The notes: generated by a model not told the origin, from the sequence alone. A stretch of 64,000 nucleotides of DNA from Bradysia coprophila (GCF_014529535.1 NW_023503827.1:893238-957237); one strand, 5' to 3'. Counted from the first letter of the stretch, positions 10,071 to 21,515 are shown. Numbers and translations: made by a program.

Positions 10071-11196
10071 GGTTTTTGTTTTGCTTCGTTTTCGTGAATG
10101 GTGACAAACGTGCCAAACACAAGCTGGTGTCAAAGTAGTACTTCTTGCAATGTCTTCTACTACATTGAATCTACATTCAAATTAAATGGGGCAAAGAGAG
10201 TTTGAAGAGTGTTTAAGAATTTGTGAGTATAAAAGGTATAAAAGCTGGTAACGGTCAAAAAATGTACGAGGTTGACGCAGCGATAAGTCATAATTTAATT
10301 TGATATGGATTGTTATAATCATACGTTTTAACCTACATTTATCGTTGTTTAAGACGATGAACTGCATCATATTCTAGTGGAGTGTAATTTCCAATTTAGT
10401 CAAGAATCGGGGTTGCATTTCCGCAAGTCCGCAGTGTTTCACATATAGTCTTACAAATAATATAATTGTAGATGATGAATATCCACCGGTGTTGCTCGCC
10501 AGGGATGTTTTTAAAAATATTGAGCCAGTTGAAGAGTGTACTTAACTTTCCATTTGTCTACGGCTTGGTATTAATTCAAAGATTTGTTTTATCAATGTAA
10601 AATCATAAAATTCTACACAGACCTAAAGTATGGCAGTTTACAGATTTTTCATTAGGGTTGCCGAGCTAATTTATTAAAACTTAAAAATTTACACCGATTC
10701 GATTGAGCAAAATATTCGAATATGCAGAAACTTCTCTTTCGTCTGAATTGTTATTTAGTGTAGTGCTGTCATGAGAGATGGCGCATTTTATCAGACCGCC
10801 ATCTTTGGTAGTATTATGAAGTTATTTATTTCGTGTGGTGCGCCATCTATTATCAGATCTGACTTGAACAGTACGTCCCTCTGGTAATTATTACATTATT
10901 AATTTGTTGTAGCCAAGAGAGGTCGTGAAATTTTAGTTAAAACAGACATGAATTTAGAAGCTGTCAAAATAAGGTACAATTAGGGACGTGAATCTTCTGC
11001 GTTTGAAGAAAATTGACCAGAAATACTTTTCAAAATTTCGTTATTTTTGTCGTTCAAAAATATTCATTTATTTGAATCGATTTAATTCATTGAACAATCA
11101 TATCCCCTGCATTGATGCTACCTATTTGAATGTGTGTATAGTGCGGTAATATTCGAGTATACAGCGTGTGGTTTGTTTTGTTTTCCACTCGAAGCA
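10071..11196. promoter_or_regulatory. Divergent promoter region between TLS1 and the zinc-finger gene
   Basis: 1.1 kb with no ORF of note, between two divergently transcribed start codons. It contains AGATGGCGC at 10776-10784, the same word inverted at 10840-10848, and a GCCATCTT word at 10799-10806. The first matches the core of the insect CTCF motif and the last the Pho/YY1 core. No TATA box is obvious near either start. Confidence 0.5.
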
Positions 11197-13122
11197 ATGA
11201 ATGATTCGAACTTTCATATTGTAAAAAACAATGGGCAATTGGAAATTGTGAAACTGGAGCCAGTTAAGAAAAAACCCAAACCGAAATTGAATTTAGGCGT
11301 TGATAGGCTGTGTCCGACAGAGGTTAATTAATGTTTGCTTTCTTGTTCAAATGAAATAATAAAAAAAAAAACAAATTTGTTCCAGGATCGTAAATGTAAT
11401 GGAGATATTTCAGGAACTAGTATCGTACAAGATACACCTGCAATTGGCAAATGTAGTCCAGAATTGCATTCGAATGCCTTCCCAAAATATGTTTCAACTA
11501 AACTAACTGATTTCGAAGAAGTGACACCAAAAAAGGCTGCATTGAAAACCTACTCACGGGTTCGGAAGAGAGTAACGTCATTGGTAACATATTCGTAAAT
11601 CACCAAATAACTTTCATGTTTATTTACGTAGGTCAATAAGTCAAATCATATTTGTCTAAACGGTCTAACACCAAAGGAAGCAATTCTTGCTATACACAAT
11701 TCGACAGTCGGTGTACCACACAACTCAACAGACGATGTACCATACAACTCAACTGTCGATGTACCAGACGTTAAACCTGATCAAATTACTCTCAAGAAAG
11801 AAGCTGAAGTAGAAGAAACAACAGTCGATGTACCAGACGTTAAACCAGTCCTATTTTCTCCGGAGGAATACGAGGAGATCCATGCTGTAAAAGCTACAAC
11901 AGTCGATGTATTAGTACAAATTCCTCCCGAGAAAGTCGAGGAGTGTCATGATCCAATAGCGATAAAAACTGAACCTGATCTGGATATCGTAGATGAGGTA
12001 AGAAGAAACCGTCTATATGGTAGTTCAATTATGTGAATTAGGTTTGTAGGATCAATATCAATTTTTGAATCTGTTTTGTGGGGGAGTGATAATTGGCATG
12101 GCACATAGTTGCTATACTGATTTCGTTCGGCTAGCCCATGAAGGTAGTCATCGAATTCATTTGTTTAGGTTTTCCTTTTCAAAGTCATATTTCTCTGCAA
12201 AAAATGAAGTCTCATTGTACCTTACAGGAACCTGAAGCAGTTAAAGAGATCATGGACAATTCAAAACAGAGTTTGGTATCTATGGAAGAAAATGTGGTAA
12301 GCCGGCTTGTTTGATTTTTACACCATTTTGCTTACCAATTCCATTGTGATTCAGGTTAGTGAAAACAAATCAATCAAAGCCGTTCGAAAAGTTAAAAAAC
12401 TGACTGTCTCACGTGCTGATGTAGACCAAAATGTGATCAATCTATCAACTATTCCGAACCTGCTACAATTATCAAAGAGAACCGTAAAATGTAATGTGTG
12501 CGGCATGATTTTCCCGAAGAGTGCCAATCAAGTAAGAACGTTGGGCAGACATTTCTTGAAACATAAAACTAGTGTGGTAACTGTCGTGACAAAATTCACC
12601 GATTTCACGATTTATGGCCAATACAAGGGACCCGTCATCCTGAACAATTCCGTAGTGAAAACGTATGCTTCACCTGGAGATAAATCAAAAAAAGAAAGTT
12701 CGCCAATGGAAACCCCTTACTCGTCTGGAGGTATGAGACGAAGAAAATTGAATGACATCGAACCTGTACCGCATGATATACTGCATCGGTTGCGTTCCTG
12801 TCAATCTAAAAAAAAGGATGGGAAATCACATGTACTAATTGGGAGTACGCTCATAAAACCGATGACACAGTCGACTTCAGTATCACCTGTTAATAGAGGA
12901 CCAGTAAGTTGCTCACATTCCCGTTTGTCTTAGCGCAAGAAATTTATTTTTAATTTTTTCCAGGAGTGTTCGCCTGAATCAAAAGAATCACATGGTATGG
13001 ATGCATTAGATGCAGACGATGATGTCGAAATACTTGAAGAGAAACCAGAACTGATCGTGATAGACGATAATGATGACGATGTGCTAGACACACCAAATGA
13101 AGATGTAGAAAAATCAATTTAA
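11197..13122 (+). CDS. Unidentified nuclear-type protein with one zinc finger
   Basis: Six exons: 11197-11322, 11386-11583, 11632-11997, 12228-12296, 12355-12903, 12964-13122, encoding about 488 residues. Every exon is a multiple of three, so all introns are phase 0. The N-terminal half is disordered, charged and contains imperfect repeats of (T)VDVPDVKP and PHNST-like words (about residues 133-200). The only clear fold is one C2H2-like finger at about 299-323: C299-x2-C302-x16-H319-x3-H323 (CNVCGMIF ... GRHFLKH), preceded by a basic stretch. The C terminus is very acidic (IDDNDDDV). Likely a DNA-binding or chromatin protein, but I do not recognise an orthologue. The first donor (gttaat) is weak. 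AATAAA follows the stop by 4 nt. Confidence 0.75.
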
Positions 13123-13126
13123 TTTA

Positions 13127-13132
13127 AATAAA
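13127..13132 (+). terminator. Candidate polyadenylation signal (zinc-finger gene)
   Basis: AATAAA only 4 nt after the TAA at 13120-13122. If used, the 3' UTR would be about 20-30 nt. Confidence 0.4.
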
Positions 13133-14741
13133 GATTTTAGATGATACGATCGATAAATATTTATAGAATCAGAAGAAATACGAAAAATTAGAAGTCGTGT
13201 CAAAAAGTATGAACTTGTAAGAAGACGGAACAAATTTTGTCCGTTCTCTATTTATATTTGGGTGTGCTTGTATTGCGTCACTGTATCGTAAAAACATTAG
13301 CAAACGAGAGTTGATGGAGTTGACCGTCAATTAGACGAAAACAATTCGGCTTTCGTAAAACATACATATACATAAAACGTTGGAAGAATGTGGCGGTCGA
13401 GTGAATTATATTGTTTCAGAGTAAGGATCCAAGGTGCAGTTTCCGACTGATGTAGCATGTAAGAGTCAGGCTTTCGTCATAAGTATTAAAAACTTGACTT
13501 TTCCGCTTTTGTATATAGAAATAATGCTTTCCTACTCGCAAAAAATTATTTCGAAAAGAGCGACACAAAGTTCTTACAGTTAGAGGCAGTGAAATTTCGA
13601 CATGAATTTGCTTCAGCTATTTTTCAGCTGATCCAAAACGATCAAAATTGTTTATACGTCTTTATACGCGTGCATGTAGCAACCGTATAAACAGTTTTGA
13701 TTGTATATGTGGATCAGCTGAAAAACAGCTCAAGCAAATTAATGCTGAAATTTCAATGCCTCTAGCTGTACTTCTTTTATGTAAAGTATCTATCTCCTAG
13801 AGTTCCATACAAAATATTGATCGTTTCAACATTTGGATCATTTATTTTGCTATATATGAGAACACTAGAGAACACCCTTGGCTCGTCGCTTATTCTTGTC
13901 GCCGTTCTCGATATCAAATATGACTAATGGTTTCTATAAAAGACTAAACACCTGTCCAAATAAGAAAAGTGCTGAGAGTTATTCAAAATACTCATCATTT
14001 TATATAACATTACTCATTACCAATGTCAAGTCACTCCATGTAAACTGTCCTAGCAGATCTATGATTAAACCCGTTCAGTAAGTAGGTTAATATAGCGAAC
14101 AATTCACACTTACTATCACTCTAAGTTCATTCAACAGTTGCATACAATTTAAGTCGGTGTGTTAATGTAAAACAGTGTTGTAAACCCAACAAAACCCAAT
14201 ACAGTTTCATGTTTGACAAGTCGAATCATTGGTGGGTTGGGTATTAGAAACAAAAACAAAACAAAGTGCGATTAGTATGCTAAAACAGAGCCAAGGGAAA
14301 AAAGTGTAAATGTAATTGATACTATTTATGATAAGAATAGACAACTAATTTATTGTTTTATCAAAACTTTCAGTTATTTGTCTATTTTAATGTTCGTGTT
14401 CGTCAGTTTGGAATTTTCATTAAGTAAAATTTTCTGATTTTTTTGTTTTGTTTGAATAGTCAATGAATTAAATTAACTTCACAGTCCGAGATTCAGTCCA
14501 AATCTGATTGAATTTTCATCAGCAAGTGGCAAGAGATTGTCTTCGTAGAGAGAAATGATTTGATATTTTTGGACGCTTTACGGAGTTGATGTTCTACAGA
14601 TTTTATTTTATTTGACATGTTGGCTGGATCAACAACATAAACGACAACATTTTATGATTGGATGGCATTTACATTATCGCGTTAAGTCTTGGGGATTTTG
14701 GTTCTTTAGTGTCTTTTAAAGCACTCACTTCAATATTAACA
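13133..14741. other. Intergenic
   Basis: Apart from the MITE at 13577-13768, this is AT-rich DNA with no credible coding region. The last few hundred bases are presumably 5' UTR and promoter of the transporter at 14742. A short inverted word pair (acccaacaaaaccc / gggttgggta) occurs at about 14187-14241. Confidence 0.5.
13577..13768. mobile_element. mariner/Tc1-like MITE
   Basis: About 192 bp with ~85-bp imperfect terminal inverted repeats. The left end is cagttagaggcagtgaaatt and the right end is its reverse complement with few changes (aatttcaatgcctctagctg). Both ends are flanked by TA, the target duplication of the Tc1/mariner superfamily. The arms share cagctgatcca and gtttatacg words near the centre. 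It has no transposase. A related fragment (aatttgcttcagctgttttt) lies at 56421-56450. Confidence 0.75.
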
Positions 14742-16236
14742 ATGGATAACAATATGCCTGAATCAGCATTTTCGACGTCTTCACGTAACGTGAAATACAT
14801 AGTTTCACTGGCCGTTTATTACAGTAATTTCGTTTTGGTGAGTCAAATCTAAATTTGTTAACGTTTCAGTGCATTAAGGTTGGGTTCCTTTCAGGGAGTT
14901 TGCATAACATTTCTTAGTCCACTGGTTCTGGAACTTACGAACATCTTTGATTCAACAGTGGATCAAGTGTCCGAGGTTTTTACAATTATTTTGTTTTGCT
15001 ATCTCGCAAGTGCATTGGTCTGTAAGTTGACAAACTGACAGATTCCAAAGCAACAACGATTCAACTAACACTGATGTTTACTGATTTCTAGGTACACTAA
15101 TATTCAAATGTGTTAACCGGCAGTTAGTTGTCCTGCTGCTGCTTTCACTGATTACTTCATCATTCTTTTTGATACCATCAGCCACCAATTTGACCGAATT
15201 TTTTGTGTATAGCAGTTTAATAGGTCTGGGTGGCGGTGGTTATGATACCGCCCAAGTGGCCTGGATTATTGATATATGGAGAGATGAATCGCCACCGTGG
15301 ATCTTGACTCAACATTTTGCCTACTCACTGGGAACGTTAGCACCGCCCATAATTCTGGCCAACTTCTTAACGAACGGCAATTCAACTGACAAATTAGAAC
15401 CTACGACCGCACGTGATATTCGCACTCCGTTTTACATCGCTGGATCTTTGGCCATAACTGCGGTGGTCATAAACGCAATCATTTATCTTACATTCAGAAA
15501 GAGAACACCAGTGGTGGTCGTTACGAGCAACATTCAAGAACCAATAATTGTTGACACATCTTGGGAACGTGAAAGCATTGACAGCAGATCGAGTTCGTCT
15601 GGCGTATCCGTAACAACGGCCCTAATATCTCGGAATCGTGACTCGTCAAAACGGCGGATTTACATTATCGGACTATGTTGTGGTGTGATTGGATTCTATT
15701 CGGCACTAGAACTATGTACGCAACAGTTTTTACCCACCTACACTCATTTCTCTCCCATGAAACTATCACCGACTGAAGCAGCAAAAGTGTTATTCGGTCT
15801 TCAGCTCGGATTCACTATTGGTCGGCTATTCGGAATTTTGCTCATTCTGAAAATCCAGCCTCATTTCATATTCGCTGCCAATTTGATTTTACTAGCCATT
15901 TCCAATACAATTTTATACATTTGGGGTGGATCGTCAATGACAATGTTATGGGTGGGAAGTGTTATGATCGGCGTCGGAATGTCCACAGTATATCCATCAC
16001 TGTATGCTTACATTGAAAAGTATTTATTCATAACAGAGTCTGTATCAGGAGTCATAACAGTAGCTGGAAGTTGTATGTCAGCTATATATCCACTAATTGT
16101 AGGGAATTCTATTGAAACAAATCCGGAAATTTTGATGTATGTTAATTATGCGAGTATTTGTGTCTCGTCTGTTGCATTTTCGTTACTATTTTCTATGACT
16201 TATGTACGAACGAGGATGGGATATACAAGAATATAG
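14742..16236 (+). CDS. Major facilitator superfamily transporter, MFSD4/NaGLT1 type
   Basis: Membrane solute carrier, predicted 12 helices. Three exons: 14742-14837, 14895-15021, 15092-16236, encoding about 455 residues. The first membrane helix is at about 20-45 (YIVSLAVYYSNFVL-GVCITFLSP). The stretch GLGGGGYDTAQVAW followed by IDIW, HFAYSLGTLAPP corresponds to the family's G-x-G-x-x-D-x-x-x-x-x-W motif and the next helix in MFSD4/sodium-dependent glucose transporter 1 proteins. A central hydrophilic loop (about residues 190-225, Ser/Arg-rich) separates the two six-helix halves. The second half has GLQLGFTIGRLFG, matching the equivalent MFS signature. The substrate is not predictable (sugar or urea transport is reported for NaGLT1 relatives). 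Start chosen at the first ATG compatible with the first donor. Confidence 0.82.
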
Positions 16237-17751
16237 AGAATAAATTTCACGAAAATGAATCCGTCTCTATCTACACCTAATGCAATTAATGTGATATTAT
16301 CAAATTTTCAAGAGAATAAAATTATTTTTATGGTGCTGCATCTTAGACGTATTTTTTTCGTATTTAAAAGTAATCTTAAACTCTTCATTAACCTGTCACA
16401 TTCATCTGTTATTGATAACGACGACAAAAATAATGACAATTTCTGGGTAATGTGGTCCCTTATTTTGGTAAAATGCATGTTAAAAGAATGAAGTACAAGA
16501 TTTGAAATCAACAGATTAAAAATACTTTGATCGATGGAAGTAATAGATCCGATAGATCCGGTTATATGATTGCCGTCTGTAACAGGTTTTTCAGTAAAAT
16601 TTCTCAGATTTAATGAACCTCCGAAAATTATTGATGTTAATGCTAGGAGCAGTACTATGCGGACAGTGTCGGTTTCCCTATGGGAAATTCGGTATCATTA
16701 CGCTGGAAAAATTTGGCGCTGAGTTTCACTGAATGGACAATCATTGCCTGACGAGAAATTGTTTATTAGTTTCAAACTGAAATAAAAAAAAATTGCCTAA
16801 AAAATTCTATAGAGAGTTTGCGAATAAACTTTACATTGCCTAATCTTGTAAAGCACAGTTCCAAATCTTTATTTTGAAGAGTGCATGAGCTCAATGGACT
16901 CAGTCAATGAGTTTAAAGTGAAAATTTCAATTCGCGTGTCAGAGTATTCAATCCGGACATTTACAAAAAGAAAGTATTTTGCCAGGAAACATGAATGATG
17001 AAGTCTAAAATGAAACAGATATAACTGTAGTTCTTCCTTTAAATCTTGTAAAGTGGCAAGAAAGGAGGAAAAGTTGTTTCGACCTCGTGATAAAAGGGAA
17101 TGCTGAGCTGTTCTTCATTTGTTTTAGCTAGCCTATTACTCTCAAGAGCGTAAATCAGATTAAAAAAGGAAATTACGATGAAAAAGAAAAATCTCGAATA
17201 TCGAATTAGCGTAAAAACTACGAATTGTGATGTGGTCTTCAATGAAGACTCTTCATGAACTAAAATTTGTATTTTTAACTTATACACGTCAGTAATCAGT
17301 AATCAAAATCACCTTATTTTTGAATAACTTTTTGCTCACTGCGTTCGCAATTACATTTCTTTTACTTCTATATAAACACTATCATCCATTTCAAGAGTCT
17401 CCGTAACGTAACGTTTATATAAATATATGAATCCGATATGAAAATTGGCGCTTAGATTGCATTTGCCAGTGGAGCTGAAAATTTTAATCCGGCCCTGTAT
17501 GCGGAGATTTTCTCTACGAAACTACAGCTGAAATAACTAGTGACGTAAAAAGAAACTTTTCGCAATTCCGGTCCATAATCATCACCTTTCCATGCATCCA
17601 TTTAATGTCGTTTTGAAGGTATTTATTTCACTGTATTTCTGGACACAGTGCGATATTAACTTTTTTTCGCACTTGGGCTTTTTCACATTTTTTTCGCACG
17701 CTACAGAGCTTAGTACCTTTAAGAAAGACTAAATTTTATAAATAAAAACTT

Positions 17752-17835
17752 TGCACAGACCAGGATTTGAACATCCAACACCAAAATTCTTTCAAACACC
17801 AAGCAACGACCATAGCCCTTCGGCTACAGAGTCAC
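17752..17835 (-). repeat. tRNA-like stretch, possible SINE head
   Basis: Read on the minus strand, tagccgaagggcta can form a 5-bp stem with a GAAG loop, and about 45 nt later GTTCAAATCC matches the pol III B box. The T-stem is poorly paired and there is no full cloverleaf, so this is not a functional tRNA. A tRNA-derived SINE remnant is the best guess. Confidence 0.3.
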
Positions 17836-18050
17836 ACAATTATACCGAACGTATTGTTGAAGCGTATATACTAAGCATTGAATACTCGATTTCATTCAAC
17901 GCGTCTCTTTACATCACATTGCAATGTGTATTATGCAGCCTTCTTGATCGTTCAAATGAACTTCTGTATACACAAGAATTTTGGAACAAAATGTAGGACA
18001 TGTTTTGCATTGGAAAGGTGATTATGGCCCGAAATTGCGAAAAACGTTGT

Positions 18051-18167
18051 ATCTACCACGGTAGGTATGCCGGTATTTTTTCGCACACGACGTCTTGTCG
18101 ACCTCGGCTTCGCCCCGGGTCGACAGTCGACAATCGACATCTAGTGCGAAAAAATACCTTGGTAGAT
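18051..18167. mobile_element. Foldback MITE-like element with GC-rich core
   Basis: The left arm (18051-18086) atctaccacgg...ggtattttttcgcac pairs with the right arm (18144-18167) gtgcgaaaaaataccttggtagat. The left arm carries a 12-nt extra piece. The core contains overlapping gtcgac words and ctcggcttcgccccgg, strikingly GC-rich for this region. There is no coding capacity. Confidence 0.7.
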
Positions 18168-18471
18168 AAATAACTATGAACGCACTAACAGAGCAATAAT
18201 GCTTTTCCCTTACCCAACGGATCACGTAAAGTGATATAGATCGCCTAAGGTATAATTACTCTTAGAGTTCTATAGTAAAACATTAGGCGCCCAAAATTCA
18301 AAAGAATACGTTTAATGCGAAATATGTGAAAAATGACACTTTAATGACTTTAATACACGGCACATACAAACGCCATCAATATTACCAAACCAAAATTGGC
18401 ATTCTATGACATATTGTCAAAACTATAAGGGAAAACGCTTAGCATCATTTGCATCTCATAATTTTCATAAT

Positions 18472-20230
18472 ATGGACCATAAAAGCGACCAAATTATCGA
18501 ATACACATCAAGTCCGTCAACCGATGCAGCCAATGACCAGAAAAGAAGAAGGTAATGTGGTGAAATCTACTGAAAAATGACTCCAGCCATAAGTAATTGG
18601 TTACACTCTTGATCCAGCTCACAACGTTCGATCAAAAGAAAACGATTTGATGATGAAATAGTTGAATTCAGTCTCGGTATACCTCCAACGCCGTATCGCG
18701 TTGGTGCTCGATCCCGAACCCAGTCGCAAACGTACGTTGGCACGTTTGCCGAAACTCCGACATCCGTTTTACCACCGCCAATTGTTGTACCTGCATCAGC
18801 CCCACCATTAGCCGCTCCGCTTCCGGCACCAATGGTGCCAATCCAGACCACAACCGTTGTTTCGACTCCTACAGTTGCAACGATACCCACCGCTAATGTT
18901 TTACCAATGGAAAAGCGGAGACATTTAAAGAGCAACAAAAAGAACAAAAAGTCTCGCGGCGGCAATCAAATAACCACAAAAGATCTGGGACGCTGGAAAC
19001 CTATCGATGATTTGGCCTTGATTATCGGGATACAGCAAACAAACGACATTCGGATGGTTCATCGTGGAACAAAGTTTTCGTGCAAATTTACCGTTCCGGA
19101 GATGCAGTCACGATGGTATTCACTGCTGTATGAAGAACCCATATCGCGTATCGCAGTCGCGGCTATGAGAAATCTTCATCCAGAATTGGTTGAAAGTGTA
19201 CAGAGTAAGGCTCTGTATTCGGTTCAAGAGGAAGAATTGCTGGGAACGATAAAGAGTGTAAGTTCTTACCCTACATCTGTGCTTTCAGGCTATTAATTTC
19301 TTATTGTAGTCGGAGAATCCGACTATAGAGACTTTCCAGGATTTATTGGACAAGAACGCCTCAGCATTTTATCTGGCCAGAACGGCGAAAGCAATATTTA
19401 CCCACTGGCAACTGATGAAACAGTACTCCCTCTTACCCGATCAAATTGTTCAGCCGAATACCAGACCCGATCAACTGTTAAGCTTCTCCGACGCTGAAGA
19501 ATTGTTGCAAGATTCTGAGTTGGCTGAACCGAAGGATGAAGTTCTCGATTTGGAATACGCGCTAGCTGATCGGGCAAACAAAAAGGAAATTCGACAGCTC
19601 GAAAACGAACTAACTCGATGGGGTGTACTCGTTGATTCATTAACTGGTGTTGGTAAGATCCTATGACGACAGACATTCAGTTTCATTTAAATAACAAACT
19701 GAATCCGTTTCGTGCTTCTAGGCTTTGCTCCAGAATTTGATAATCAGACCCTAGCAGTTTTGCGTGGCAGACTTGTGCGATATTTAATGCGGTCGAGGGA
19801 GGTATGTTTGGATGTGAAAAACAGTGAAAAGTAATCGTTTTAATTTCTTGTTCTGGATTCTAAGATAACATTCGGGCGAACCACTAAAGAACAAACCGTT
19901 GATGTTGATCTAACCCTTGAAGGACCTGCGTACAAGGTGTCCCGGAAGCAAGGAACCATAAAGCTTCGCAGTAACGGCGATTTCTTCATTTCGAATGAGG
20001 GCAAACGACCGATTTATATTGATGGTATGCCGTTGCTGTCGGGAAGCAAAAATCGAATAAATAACAATTGCGTTATCGAGGTACGACTCTTGTTAGGGGT
20101 TGTTTACGAATTTGTTTGAGAATTTTTCCGCTTTTAGATTGCCGGTCTACGATTCATTTTCCTCATCAATAATGAGCTCATCAATGCGATACGTCAGGAG
20201 AGCGCCAAAATGAATGGGCCGCTTAATTAG
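18472..20230 (+). CDS. MCRS1: Microspherule protein 1 (MCRS1) homologue, FHA domain
   Basis: Nuclear FHA-domain protein. In animals MCRS1 is a subunit of the INO80 and NSL (MOF) chromatin complexes. Six exons: 18472-18551, 18618-19257, 19310-19652, 19722-19801, 19865-20080, 20138-20230, about 483 residues. Conserved features in order: RSSQRSIKRKRFDDE near residue 27, a long Pro/Thr/Val/Ala-rich linker, the MCRS N-terminal domain (DLGRWKPIDDLALI, FSCKFTVPEMQSRWYSLLY, HPELVESVQSKALYS, AFYLARTAKAI, HWQLMKQY), a coiled stretch (KKEIRQLENEL), FDNQTLAVLRGR, and the C-terminal FHA domain (VSRKQGTIKL, NGDFFISNEGKRPIYIDG) that starts around residue 395. Alignment to the human protein as I remember it is close from residue 160 to the end. 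The start ATG opens a short first exon. Confidence 0.94.
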
Positions 20231-20274
20231 ATGGTGTGTGCTAAATGAAGTATTTTGTGTATTTACGATGTTCC

Positions 20275-20280
20275 AATAAA
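20275..20280 (+). terminator. Polyadenylation signal candidate (MCRS1)
   Basis: AATAAA 45 nt after the MCRS1 stop. A second AATAAA is at 20359-20364. Confidence 0.5.
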
Positions 20281-20434
20281 TCGCAGTGGCAATGTATACT
20301 GACTAATTTGAAAAATGTATAATTTTGTACCACTCCCTATTATTATTTCGTAGAGGTTAATAAAGAGCAACAACAAAATGTGCTAAAAAACAGACAGTGA
20401 ATTTCAGTAAAATTAGAAAACGTTGTAAGCCAAC

Positions 20435-20636
20435 TGCAAATCGCACCCGCCTGAAGTAGTTGCAAAAGAAGTTGCAAAATTCGTAAAAGGAAAATGTTTT
20501 TTGCGACAACTTTTGCAACTACTTCAAACGACTAGGAGCAACCTGAAGTAGTTGTCAAAGTAGTTGCAAAATTCGTAAAAGGAAAATATTTTTTGCAACA
20601 AGTTTTGCAACTACTTCAAAAGGCTGCAAATCGCAC
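20435..20636. repeat. Two tandem palindromic units flanked by a 13-bp direct repeat
   Basis: Units at about 20450-20541 and 20542-20622 are ~85% alike. Each is itself palindromic (gaagtagttgcaaaa at one end, ttttgcaactacttc at the other) with gtaaaaggaaaat in the middle. The word ctgcaaatcgcac occurs just before the first unit (20435-20447) and just after the second (20624-20636). This looks like a foldback element duplicated in tandem. Confidence 0.75.
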
Positions 20637-21230
20637 TTGATCTCTTTTACTACTTTACCGATCCGATTTTGATAATTCTATTACTAAATAGGAAGAGGAT
20701 AGCATTCATTTACTAGTTCATTGGCGGCATGAATGACTTAAAACCACTTAAATTACGTGTCGAGCGAGATGACGAGATGCTTCCGCAATACAAATCTATA
20801 CACTTTCGAAACCGAAGAACCAAGAAGCTTCAATCATGTAAAAAACTACCGAACAAACATTCAACATTTAGAAATGTGGGCGCAGATTCATTAAACGCAT
20901 TCTTCCCTATTTGACATTAATTTAAGTACATAGGCTCTTCTGTACTGTACTTTAATGTGTATGGGTATGTTGGTTACTCATCTGCGTTTACTCACAATCT
21001 TTGTTGACTTTAAAGAATGAGAAAATTATTGAAACAAAATTTTTCTTATAAGTTGCACATTTTTCTGTTAATATCCGACGGGAGTTCATGACATACTGAC
21101 TTTTAGTATGCAAGATTTATAACGTAATTTATTAAAGGAAAATGCGCAAAAAAAGACTGCTCACAATAATGACGCAGCCAGTAAAAAAGCGATCTTTTCT
21201 AAAATTAAATTTACAATAAATAAAAATCAT
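20637..21230. other. Intergenic; weak 61-codon ORF
   Basis: An ATG ORF at 20729-20914 (+) encodes a basic peptide (ERDDEMLPQYKSIHF, RNRRTKKLQ) with somewhat coding-like composition. It has no recognisable domain and no support from flanking exons, so I do not call it a gene. The rest is AT-rich. Confidence 0.35.
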
Positions 21231-21390
21231 CTATCCTGCTTTTCCCAATGTGCCCAAAATACAGGCAGCGTTTCCACGTTGGATAGCGATTGAAATTCGT
21301 TGCAAAAGATAGTCCTTTGATCTAACCTCACCAGTTGCCTTTTTCATTAATGATCCCAATTTGTCCACAAATTTCTTCGTTTCAGTATGC
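21231..21390 (-). CDS. Orphan C-terminal coding exon, unidentified
   Basis: On the minus strand an open frame reads [18 protein letters not shown], then [18 protein letters not shown] and [12 protein letters not shown] before the stop at 21231-21233. Composition and the regular amphipathic helix pattern look like real protein. The frame stays open upstream to 21515, but that part is hydrophobic and T-rich and looks like intron. The likely acceptor is near 21376-21390. tttatt at about 21126 gives a minus-strand AATAAA about 100 bp beyond the stop. It could be the last exon of a minus-strand gene with exons I could not identify in the 9-kb gap, or a gene fragment. I do not recognise the family with certainty. 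Confidence 0.4.
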
Positions 21391-21515
21391 AAGAGTATAC
21401 ATATTGACAGTATATAAACGTTTATGATCAAAAAACAAGGATCATATACTTTTCCGATGATAGTTCCAAATGTAACTAGAAACAATCTAATATCATGTAC
21501 CTGACCAGTGACCAT

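Larger units (their letters stand above)
16237..18471. other. Intergenic with repeats
   Basis: No credible CDS. AATAAA at 16239-16244 lies immediately after the transporter stop. The second half holds repeat material: a tRNA-like, possibly SINE-derived stretch near 17752-17835 and a foldback element at 18051-18167, both next to ttttttcgcac words that recur between 17660 and 18150. Confidence 0.5.

Noticed and set aside
17752-17835. Functional tRNA gene
   Set aside because: B box and one stem are present, but the T-stem and acceptor stem do not pair.
20450-20622. CRISPR-like repeat array
   Set aside because: Only two ~90-bp palindromic units and a eukaryotic context; it is a foldback repeat.
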